Below, piece after piece: positions 54,517-64,000 of a stretch of DNA of 64,000 nucleotides. Both the position numbers and the translations under genes were made by a program. How positions within the stretch are numbered: the first letter of the stretch is position 1; each line of letters begins with the position of its first letter. Source of the stretch: Synanceia verrucosa (lineage: Eukaryota; Chordata; Actinopteri; Perciformes; Synanceiidae). The stretch is from contig CM056552.1 in assembly GCA_029721515.1 (NCBI GenBank), positions 14,781,001 through 14,845,000 of the forward strand, read 5' to 3'. The notes under the pieces were generated by a model. That model ran no database searches and was not told the DNA's origin. It saw nothing but the letters and a program-made list of their open reading frames with translations.

Positions 54517-55935
54517 GTGGTACTCTGGCTCGTCTTTATTGCAGCACAGTCAACAGTATACAGAAAGCACCATATGGCCGTGGTTGGCTCTGTGCATCAG
54601 CTGCAGTGTTCGGCTGCCTTGGAAGTAGCACTTGGTCAACAAGGTGACAGCATGTCTGTGTTTGCCTCTGCTCTATGAGTGTCTCCAAATGTCGGGGGGA
54701 TTTTTTTTATGGATTGTGTCGAGTGGGTGGACGGCTGTCAAAGCTTGCGCTCTTGACAGCTGCTTTTCACTGAGGCACTGGTTTGTCATAGAGGAGCTGT
54801 GGTCAGTCAACATGATGCCATAGCTGATTAAAACTGATAAAAACTAAAGGATTTGCCTTTCATTAACAAAGCAAGCACAGTTATTTGTTCGTCCAACAAA
54901 AGCGCAGACATGAAGGTGTCCAGAAGGATGATTTGGAGGACGTGAGTAGGATATGTCTTCCTAAAAGCTAAATATGTAGCCAGTCTGTAAGATATACATA
55001 TAACGGTGTATGTTTTTGAGCATCCTATGCCTCTAATGAAGACCTGATAATGAAAAGATGACAGGAAATGAGAAGAATTGTTGCATAATTAATAGTAACA
55101 TAATTATATTCCTTTATACATGGTTTCCCTGCGACTACAGACCTCTACTCAGGTTGTAGATGAGGATGTGGGATGTCACAGGTTTGATTTTTGCTGCACA
55201 AAGAGGCCCAACACCACTGAAATCAAAGGACTTTTTATTTAAATCAAGCTCTTTTTGGACACACCAGCCACCACGGAGAAGAGAAAAAAACACCTGTGTG
55301 GGAGGACTGGTACTATGAGTAAAGACAAAGTTCCTTGCTAAGTTTCTTATGGAGTTAGAGACAGTCAGTGCGTTTACATGATGACAGTAACTCGATTAGA
55401 ACTTTAGTTGGACTATCCTATTTTGGGGGGGGCAACAGCAATTGTCCTAATATATATATATGGCAGTGAATGAATGGAATCAAAGCATGTCATACCCCGG
55501 TACGATGGGTGGCGCTGTACCCATTTCAACTAGCAGTAATAGAGCCACTTCTGCTTGACCTCTTCACCACCAACAACATGATTGCTGCCTATCTATACTG
55601 CTGGACTGTAAAACACCTGGTAAGGCTGTGAAGACATGGAATACACGAAAGGCGAAACTGTGAGGATTCTTCCACATTTTAAGGAAAGTCGATCGGACTT
55701 TAATCTCTTTTATCTCATACGCGACTTTATCGCGTTAACTAACGTAACTAGCATTAGCTAACAGCCATCTCCCCAAGTGGACTCTGTCACTATTTAAACC
55801 ACTATACTGATTTCTAATTATAATTATACAGCTACTAAAAGTTGTTTTCTTTTTACATTTGTATCAGTGATCAACTATATGAATAAATAATAACGGCAGG
55901 AAATCGACTTTTCTATTTGCTTCTATTTTTGCTTA

Positions 55936-56192
55936 GGGTGAGAGGCAGGGTACATCCTGGACAAGTCTCCAGTTCATCACAGGACACATAGAGACAGACA
56001 ACCACTCACACTCACATTCACACCTACGGTCAATTTAAATTAGCCAATTAACCTAATCCTCATGCATGTTTTTGGATGGTGGGAGGAGTACCTGGAGAGA
56101 ACAGACACAGAGAGAACATGCAAACTCCACACAGAAAGGCCCCGGGCCGGGAATCGAACCTGGGACCTTCTTGCTGTGAGGCGACAGTGAAA
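55936..56192 (+). repeat. Second copy of the fish non-LTR-type repeat
   Basis: It matches 25029-25378 from 'agggtgagaggcagggtaca' to 'cttgctgtgaggcgacagtg', with a short deletion in the 'ggaggaagccggagtacctg' part. It is 5' truncated. Confidence 0.75.
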
Positions 56193-56529
56193 TAAAATAA
56201 AATGAGAGGACAGTTGACAGCTCTACCAGGTCAGATTATGTGAGGGCAAATCTGTCAAACAATGACTGCAAGCATGTCTGTTGGGAATAAGCCATAAATA
56301 CTTCCATGCCGCAGTTTATTACTATCTACTTACATCATGAAACAAGCGGAAAACAATTCTAATCACAAGGGTAACACTAACAAAAGCAATTAACGGCATA
56401 ATGTCTTTCTGCTGAATTTCCCCCATGAGTTTGTTCACATACATTTGCTTAAAGGTAAACTGAAACGCCCACAAACAATTTCCCCATGGTAATAAAAAAT
56501 ACAGACAGGAACATCATCAAAAATGGACT

Positions 56530-56537
56530 TAATATTA

Positions 56538-56597
<60 letters not shown>

Positions 56598-56629
56598 CAT
56601 ACATGTATATATATATATATATATACATG

Positions 56630-56704
<75 letters not shown>

Positions 56705-56722
56705 ATACAGTATATATATATA
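56530..56722. repeat. (TA)n array with internal mirror inserts
   Basis: About 190 bp of TA units interrupted by ATACATACATG and CATGTATGTAT blocks that are reverse complements of each other, so the array can fold into a long hairpin. Confidence 0.95.
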
Positions 56723-59700
56723 GTTTTTAGGTTGAGTTTTTAGATAAAAGAGAAGTCGACAAACATAATTAGCGTTGGAAGAATCTGCAATCAATCACAA
56801 TTTATCTTATCACATCTTATACTCAGCATATTGCAAAATGTTTAAAATCACAATAAGATGTGATAAATATGACGTCATATGAAGGAGCCTCTGCAGATTC
56901 CCACTCCTAATTATAAACTATCACAGTCATTCACTGCATGAATATGATAACTCTCTTTATTCACAGAAACTTTCTGACTTTGGTTCCTTTCCTCCTCTCA
57001 TCTTTCCACATGAAGCAAAAAAACAGAATATTGGTGCATTTAGGGAGCAGAAGGAAGGGAAAGAGAGTGACATTTAGACAGAGAGGTGAAAAGAGAGGGA
57101 GGGAATACATCTTCCCACCAGTGAAGGATGTGTTGCCCAACTGCACAGATCTGGGGCAACATGGTGGAGAAGGAGCGAAGAAAGTGAAGCCAGAAGGGAC
57201 ACGAGCACAGTGAGTAATTATCTGATCCTTCTGCACCGACTACCTACTTTCCCCCTTCTTTTCCTCTGGCCTCGAATCCATTTCACGTCACATTTCATTA
57301 GAGCTGTTCACTAATTAAACAGCAAGCAGTCGTTTTCCTTCCACCTTCTATTAAAATACACATCAAGTGAGGTGGATGTATTTTGAGGCCAAAAACTTTT
57401 TAGGCTATCAGTCTCTCGGCCAAAGGCAAGACAATAAATATAAGAACCAGATGCGTCAATCGTGGCATCTTCCATTTTCTGCTCCAGCAAATTTCCAAAT
57501 CTGTCAGGGGTTTCATGCCAAGAGAGGAGAAGACAAATTGGTGTCATTAAGAAAGCCCTTCATCAGCAAAACTTCAAAAACAGGTCTGTTTTCTGCATCA
57601 ACACAGAAAAAAAGCAGAACAAATGTTTTCAGTTATTCCTAATACAAAAACTTTATTTAATGTGATGAATTTAAAAATACTCAGTTCATAAACAGAAATA
57701 ATATTTCTTCATCATCAGCTGAGAGTGTAGGACTCAGAGTGGCCAGCGGAGGGCGCTAGTTATACAGTCTGTGTCTTCCAGAGGTGACAGTATCAGTAAG
57801 AAGGCTCTGCATATTAGAAGGACGCTTCCTGCACACTTCTGGATTCACACTGTTTAAACTATTTAACACTTTTAGAGAGCAACTGAGTGGTAGAGAGAAC
57901 CAAAAATAATATTTACTGTACTTCTTTACCATTCAAGTATTTCAGATATGTTTTAAACTAAATTTATCTGTCTCTCTTCTGAACTTTGAGGCTTAAAGTG
58001 GTAAAACATCAGATTTCTGCTTTTTTTTCATATTACATTAATCTCCTCATGATATCATATTTATATTATTATCCTTTAGATCACTGAACATAAAGCAGTC
58101 ACATAAATAAACACTGGCTTCTTTGTTCTTTGGTATTTTAAGTTCATTTTGTTGGAAGTACTGGTATTTGAAATATAGAATTTATTGGTATTTTATCTTG
58201 AAACTGCAATAACTGACACATTTAAACATTCAGCAGATATGGAGGAACATTGCCATTCTTTTCTTTTGGAGTCTGAATTTGAATTTAAGCCCAATATTCA
58301 CTCTTCCTTGGTTCTATTCTTGGTTTCTACCAACTCCTGAAGGAAATACCTGGCTCTTTAGCTGCTCAGTGCTCCACTATGTTCAACTGACTTTGTCTGT
58401 CTGCTGATTGGTGCTGAGCAGGGAGCGAACAGTGGCTTTAAATAGCTTTTTACTCTGAAAAAACACAAGCTAGTGAGCATCAACTGAAACAGTAAAGTTA
58501 TAGCTAGTCAACTGAACAATGACCTGAACTCACGATTAAGTCTGTAAAGTCAAGAGGAGCTGTAGAGTCAGGTGGTACTACATCAGCGGTATTATAGTAA
58601 AAGATTTCATTGCTTCTTCCACCACTGGTACAAATTACTGAAAAGCTGCTGTTTGCTGTGCTTCACTTGTGAATGTGAATATTCAGCTTTTAGCTTTTCA
58701 GTAATATTGCAGCACATATCATCGACGATCACGCTACACAAACTACCTACTGATTGTTGCCGCTTCAGTCTGGTACTTAAATATATTAATTCACCCATGA
58801 AGCACTCAAAATTGATCTGCTGAACGGTATTGATCCTCCTCTGCACTGCAGAGGCTGGGCTCAAACAGTCATGCGCGTATTGTAGCCATCACTGAGGCGC
58901 ATAATGAAGCAAATGGTTATATGTCCTATAATGTTAGATTTTTCATGTGGTGATGAGCAGGTAGTGTACAGTACAGTGTAGAGGGTTTATCAGCTCTTTT
59001 TTGATGATGCTAAATGTAGCATCAAGATACTCTGCTAGTGACACCTCAGACATCACACGTAGTGTTTATATAAAAACACTGGTGCAGCTTTAAATCAGAA
59101 ACACTTTGAACAAGATAATATAGTACAAGTAACTCATACGGGGAAATTTACATAAGGATACTAACACTGATGGATCCCGTTTGTGTGTTCACACTGTCAT
59201 TGCTCTTCAGTAGCCGTACTTTGTTTATAAATGTTGTAGGATTTGGCTGCATCTAGTGGTGAGGCTGCAGATTGCAACAACCTGAAACTTCTCCCTAGTG
59301 TCAAGTGTGGAGGATGGATCCGTTTGCCAGTGTTTGTTTGTTTGTTTTTTCTGTAAAAACATGGCAGTGAAACATGGCGGACACCAGGAAGAGAACCCAC
59401 TCCCTGTATAAACGTGTCATTCTAAGGTAACGAAGACACAACATGTTTTAGTTGGAGGTGATTACACACTAAAACTATACTATTTATATACTATTTCTAC
59501 ATAGTGTCAGCACATCTTTGTCAACATGTTAACTGACCACAAGAAGCTCAATCTTGGCCCACATTTGATGGCTCGTTAATTGCTTGGCTTACGTGTAATA
59601 CACTTAGGCAAACCTGAGCTGCATAATGATCCACAACATGAAAACAAATCCATTCCACTGAATCTTTGGACAGAGACATGTTGTGCTGACAGAAAATACG

Positions 59701-59872
59701 CTGCAGCTGATCTGAAGACAACCCTTTTATGAGAAAAGCTCACAAAGTTAATAAAACATCACTGTTTGCCACACCGTAGATACCAATATGTCTCTCAATA
59801 TAAAAATATCACCAAATGCCGTTATGCAGGAAGCAGGAATTACTGTGTGTGCCTACTGTAGTTGATGATCTG
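56723..59872. other. syt2 5' intron segment, nothing recognised
   Basis: AT-rich sequence with chance frames only. A phrase 'tcacaataagatgtgataaatatg' near 56850 may be a degraded MITE. Confidence 0.4.
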
Positions 59873-61181
59873 CAGTCATGGTCAAAAGTTTACAAACACT
59901 TGTAAAGAACATAATGTCATGGCTCTCTTGAGTTTCCAGTAATTTCTACAACTCTGCTTTTTTGTCAGCTCTCTGACATGGACTTGTTTCTTCAGCATTG
60001 TCCACATGTTCTCAATGGAGTTTAAGTCAGGACTTTGTTGAAGGCCATTCTAAAACCTTAATTCTAGCCTGATTTAGCCATTCCATTACACTTTTGATGT
60101 GTGTTTGGGGTCATTGTCCTGTTGGAACACCCAACTGTGCCCAAGACCCAACCTTCAGGCTGATGATTTTAGGTTATCTTGAAGAATTTGAAGGTAATCC
60201 TCCTTCTTCATTATCCCATTTACTCTCTGTAAAGCACCAGTTCCACTGGCAGCAAAACAGCCTCACAGCATAATACTACCACCACCATGCTTGATGGTAG
60301 GCATGGTGTTAAAGGCCTCACCTTTTCTCCTCCAAACATATTGCTGGGCATTGTGGCCAAACACATCTACCTTTGTTTCGTCTGACCACAGAACTTTCCT
60401 CCAGAAGGTCTCATCTTTGTCCATGTGATCAGCAGCAAACTTCAGTTTAGCCTTAAGGTGCCGCTTTTGGAGCCACAGCTTCTTTCTTGCACGGCAGCCT
60501 CTCAGTCCATGACGATGCAAAACACGCTTGACTGTGGACACTGACACCTGTGTTCCAGCAGCTTCTAATTCTTGGCAGATCTGCTTTTTGGTGGTTCTCG
60601 GTTGACTCTTCACCCTCCTGACCAATTTTCTCTCAGCAGCATGTGATAGCTTGCATTTTCTTCCTGATCGTAGCAGTGACAAAATTGGGCCCTGCAGCTG
60701 CTTTGAAATGGCTCCAAGTGACTTTCCTGACTTGTTCAAGTCAATGATTCACTTTTTCAGATCCGTGCTGAGCTCCTTTGACTTTCCTATTGTAGGGTTT
60801 GTGGGCATTTGTATCCAGTGAGTCCTATTTAAATGGCCTCAGAGAAGTCACCAGCTGTAGTCACTCATGATCACTCACAAGAAGTTAAGAGGCCATGCTA
60901 TGAAGCTCATTTCACTGACACAACTTTCTAAGTAAAGTAAAAAACTAAAATTGCTAATTCATGTTGCTGTATATATATTTTTGACCCAACAGATTTGGTC
61001 ACATTTTCAGTTGACCCATAATGAAGTCATAAAAGAACCAAACTTCATGATTGTTTTTCGTGACAAAGAAGTATCTGTTCCAATCACTCTATCAGAGAAA
61101 AATCTGAGTTGTAGAAATAAACTCAAGAGAGCCATGACATTACGTTCTTTACAAGTGTATGTAAACTTTTGACCATGACTG
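59873..61181 (-). mobile_element. Tc1-like transposon, family 2 (long inverted repeats)
   Basis: Inverted repeats of about 60 bp begin CAGTCATGGTCAAAAGTTTA at 59873 and, read in reverse, CAGTCATGGTCAAAAGTTTA at 61181. They continue with near identity through the ACACTTGTAAAGAAC and ATGACATTATGTTC-like parts. TA follows the right end (61182-61183); the left flank reads TG, so that target base has mutated. The transposase is on the - strand. Confidence 0.93.
59940..60800 (-). pseudogene. Broken Tc1-like transposase (family 2)
   Basis: The longest open part runs from 60739 to 60263: an HTH-like start (SGKSLGAISKQLQG), RRVKSQPRTTKKQICQ, then WSDETKV (first catalytic Asp) and GGGSIML. A TGA at 60263-60265 replaces the usual Trp. 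Further stops follow before QQDNDPKHTS (second Asp) and NSIENMW (catalytic Glu, about 60010). A stop also precedes the N-terminal part near 60750. Confidence 0.88.
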
Positions 61182-61183
61182 TA

Positions 61184-63360
61184 GGTGTGCGCTCTACATA
61201 CACAGCACTCCAGTATAAATGAAAATCATCAACAATGTGCTTCATGTACACTGATGCACCTGACAGCCTGTGAAAGGCTCTCAGTTTAGAGAGGACAGGA
61301 TTAAATGCTGCAGTACAGAATCCCATTTCATGAACCATCGAGCAGCAGAAGTCCTCAGGGCATGAACACCTCTGGAGGAGCAGTAATGTGGAAACTTAAA
61401 GGAGCTCGAATGAGGCCTCCTGACTGACTGCAAGAACTGCCCACAACCTGGAGCCAAACCTCACTGATATTGAGATTTCCAACACAAGTCAACCAATTTC
61501 ACTTTTACCAGCCCCATACAGTCACACACTGACCAGTAGGAGCCTACGAAACACACTGGTAGGTTCAGGAGGCTGTCATCAACCATTAGTATAATTAATC
61601 CTAAACTAACATTCTGATATTAAGCAGGTATGATGTTTGCCACCATAATTTAGAGAATTAGCATGCTGACATTTGCTAAATAGCACTAAACACAAAGTAC
61701 AACTGAGGCTGAATCTCATTTTTCAGCTCTCATGGTACAACAGATAAAAGTGTATTACCTTGCTTTGTCAAGAAAGTTGACTAGCTTACTGTTTGAGTCC
61801 TATAAAAGGGACACTGTAGGCCTCTAATCTCACCTAAGACATGTAACGCTGACTTCATCACCAGACACAAGGCTCAGGGTGCAAAACTGATTAATCCTCT
61901 GTCAGCACACTGCCAAATGCAAATTCAGCAAGAAAACACAACTTTAGAAGCAAAATAATATTTTCTCTCCAGAAAATGTTTGTTATAGTCCAACACATCT
62001 ACAGACAGTTAAAAAAAAGAGATGTACTGCTTTACTGCTTTGTGCTTTGGCAATTAATCTGGTGATCCCTGTAATCATCTTAAGAAGTCACAACTTAATC
62101 ATGTATGTCTTAACAGTGAATAGATTATACAAAAGGTCCATTAAACATTGACTGCAGCACTAAATGCGCCAAAGCAAGGACATACACTGTGCAAGAGGTG
62201 TGTCAGTATGTGTGTGTGAGAGAACAGACATACTGCAGCTAAATACACCTCTGCTGATGCCAAAAGGAAGTCCTCATTTGGCTCACACACTCAGGACTGT
62301 CCTAGTCATGTACTCATAACTCCCCCAGGGAATACAGAAACCACTGCACCACCTGATCTGACACCACTGCATCACAATGAGCCCAGTATCAGTCTTTCAG
62401 CAAACTAAAATTAAAAGATTTTTCAAAATGACAACAAGGAATATCCACCTGGGAGTTGTCTGTGACGCAAAATAAAAGAGGCCATGCAGTCAAAATGAAT
62501 GAAGCATTAACACGTTTCAAGAATCAACATAATCAGTGTCCATCAGAGGCTGTAATGTGCAAAATTTAAAAGCATGAATATGAGCTGTATCATGAAAAGC
62601 CTTCCATAAGAGTCTGTGTAGGAAATATTTGCATGAAAATACATTAAAAATAAATTCATTGGCTTAGCAGATTCACATAAACACAGCGAGCTCTGCAGAC
62701 TCTTACGTGGGCCCTTCACTCCTGCTGGCTCAGCAGATTTGACTTTGCACACACTCCCCTCAAAGCTTTTACTGTGCAAGAGTGACATGCCACTCATCAT
62801 CCATCTGAGGAGGAAAAAGAACGGCCCAGGAAAGAAATACAAATGAAAAGACATGAAAACCAGTCTCTTCTCCTGGATAATGTTAAAAAATAATCAACTA
62901 TCTAATCTAACCAATTTCTATATATCCAGATTATAATGTAGCCAGTGAAAAGTGAAATCCCATCTCAAGTTTTATGCAACATGATGCTGCAGTATGACAT
63001 GATGCTCACCAGCACACTGTAAAAGTTCCACTCTGGCAGATTTAATATTACTCCAAGTACATTAAAGCGAAAGGAGTCCGGCAAAACGCTAACGCTCTAA
63101 TTACCCCTGAGCCATCTATTCTCTCTTTTGCTCTCCACAGGGTTTTTTTTTTCTCCCCCACATTCAGACAGACGGATGTGTGTAATGAGGCTAGGTGCCT
63201 CTGTGACAACCTGGCACACAGCAAAGCCTCAGTAACTGATGATGCTGTCTTTAGACAGAGAGGGAAGGAAGAGTAATGCTGCTTACCTTGAGAGGAGATG
63301 TGCTGCTTCCTAAACAAGGAGTGGAAGCAGAGAACAGGGTCAGATATGCAGGAAGAGCAA
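61184..63360. other. syt2 5' intron segment, nothing recognised
   Basis: No coding exon or transposon end identified. Confidence 0.4.
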
Positions 63361-63441
63361 AAAAAAAAAAAAAAAAATCTTAACAATCTGCACTTTGGTT
63401 CATCCCAAAAGACATCTCAAAAAGGAGGGTCCCAGATTCAC

Positions 63442-63600
63442 CTGGGAGTGTTTCAGACTTTTCTTGACTCAAAGCGCTGCTGCTCTCAGATCAGGCAGAG
63501 CGGAGAGGAAACACACTGGTTAACATTGTTCTAACACACTGAAATCAGCACAAGCATCAGAGCCGGTGCAGTTCCACTGCTGTATTTCCCGGCACTGTTC
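63442..63600 (-). other. syt2: Candidate first non-coding exon of syt2
   Basis: On the - strand the sequence CACTCCCAG|GTGAATC gives a donor (exon end 63442). About 160 bases upstream lies a promoter-like stretch. Strand and place fit a distal syt2 5' exon spliced to 44348. The TSS is not fixed and the link to syt2 is inference. Confidence 0.3.
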
Positions 63601-63645
63601 GCTCATTGGCCAAGGAGCTACTCAATAAAAACCCTCCTTGTCATC
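63601..63645 (-). promoter_or_regulatory. CCAAT-box and AT-rich promoter-like stretch on the - strand
   Basis: On the - strand TTTTTATTGAG (about 63632-63622) is followed by TTGGCCAATGAGC, a CCAAT box (63613-63601). GC- and purine-rich sequence extends upstream to the window edge. It may be the distal syt2 promoter or a bidirectional one. Confidence 0.3.
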
Positions 63646-64000
63646 AGTTGGGCAGGGAGGGGAAGGGGTGTTAGATTTTCTGTGGCGCACTAACAACGGT
63701 GCTCCTCCTCTTTTCTTTCCTGCTCCATCGCTTTTTTTTTTTTGCCTCAGCTCAGGCAGCTAGGGAGTGCTGAGCTTTGAGAATTAGACGCAGGAAAGGG
63801 AGGCGAGGAGAGGGAGGGGATCGATGGGCGTTGAGGTGAAGATGGTAACCAGGAGTGGCTCTAGCAGAGCTGCCTTTAAGGGTCCTGTGCTGCAGGAACC
63901 TGAGTGCAGTGAGGTGTGAGGACCAGGGAGGATAGAAGAAGAGAGGAGGAGGAGGACGGGGGAGGAAGGGTGAGGGGGTGTTACCGGTCTGCTCGGGCTG
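63646..64000. other. GC/purine-rich window edge
   Basis: Compositionally unlike the AT-rich intron to the left: runs of GGAGGG and GGAGGAGGAGG on the + strand. No frame could be assigned. This may be a CpG-poor promoter flank. Confidence 0.3.

Noticed and set aside
55370..55440. AGTGCGTTTACATG phrase, like the end of a fish MITE
   Set aside because: The complementary end was not found in the following kilobase.
1..64000. CRISPR array, prophage, operon or tRNA/rRNA gene
   Set aside because: Looked for and not found; tandem repeats present are microsatellites or coding repeats, and the only tRNA-like boxes belong to SINEs.

Overview
The window looks like nuclear DNA of a ray-finned fish, most likely a percomorph teleost. 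The reasons are short GT-AG introns between small exons, vertebrate muscle and synapse genes, and fish-type repeats (Tc1/mariner elements, hAT-, piggyBac- and Harbinger-like MITEs, tRNA-derived SINEs, non-LTR tails, long TA/CA arrays). There are no bacterial genes, operons, CRISPR arrays or rRNA.

Four protein-coding genes can be supported, and each spliced reading frame closes exactly. (1) igfn1, + strand, start codon at 4225 and stop at 18893: 23 coding exons, 1349 codons, seven Ig-like and four Fn3-like domains around a short Asp/Gly/Ser repeat. (2) A + strand gene at 20543-23445: four exons, 567 codons, a single-pass membrane coiled-coil protein of IKBIP/CKAP4-like design with a Glu/Ala repeat tail. 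(3) The small leucine-zipper form (M20/M21) of ppp1r12b, + strand, 26003-33249: seven exons, 181 codons. (4) Synaptotagmin-2 (syt2), - strand, 44324 down to 38686: eight coding exons, 433 codons, with 5' non-coding exons probably far upstream (candidates near 49.4 and 63.5 kb).

Layout: 1-4200 is igfn1 upstream sequence and first intron, containing a 2.4-kb tandem duplication. 4.2-19.3 kb is igfn1, whose introns hold several MITEs and a 49-nt perfect palindrome. 19.3-20.5 kb is intergenic and microsatellite-rich. 20.5-23.8 kb is the coiled-coil gene. 23.8-26 kb is repeat-bearing spacer. 26-33.6 kb is ppp1r12b (M20). 33.6-38.7 kb is spacer plus probable syt2 3' UTR. 38.7-44.3 kb is the syt2 coding region. 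From 44.3 kb to the right edge lies mostly a long syt2 5' intron carrying two dead Tc1-like transposons of different families, a SINE, LINE tails and microsatellites.

Two genes act in striated muscle (igfn1 as a Z-disc/sarcomere protein, M20 as a myosin-phosphatase regulator); syt2 is the fast Ca2+ sensor of synaptic and neuromuscular vesicles. The convergent ppp1r12b (+) / syt2 (-) arrangement matches what I recall of human chromosome 1q32. I see no wholly new system. The most interesting points are an M20 gene apparently detached from the long MYPT2 exons, the tandem duplication of the igfn1 first-intron start, in-frame tandem splice donors in igfn1, the large palindrome, and the repeat-expanded acidic tail of the coiled-coil gene.
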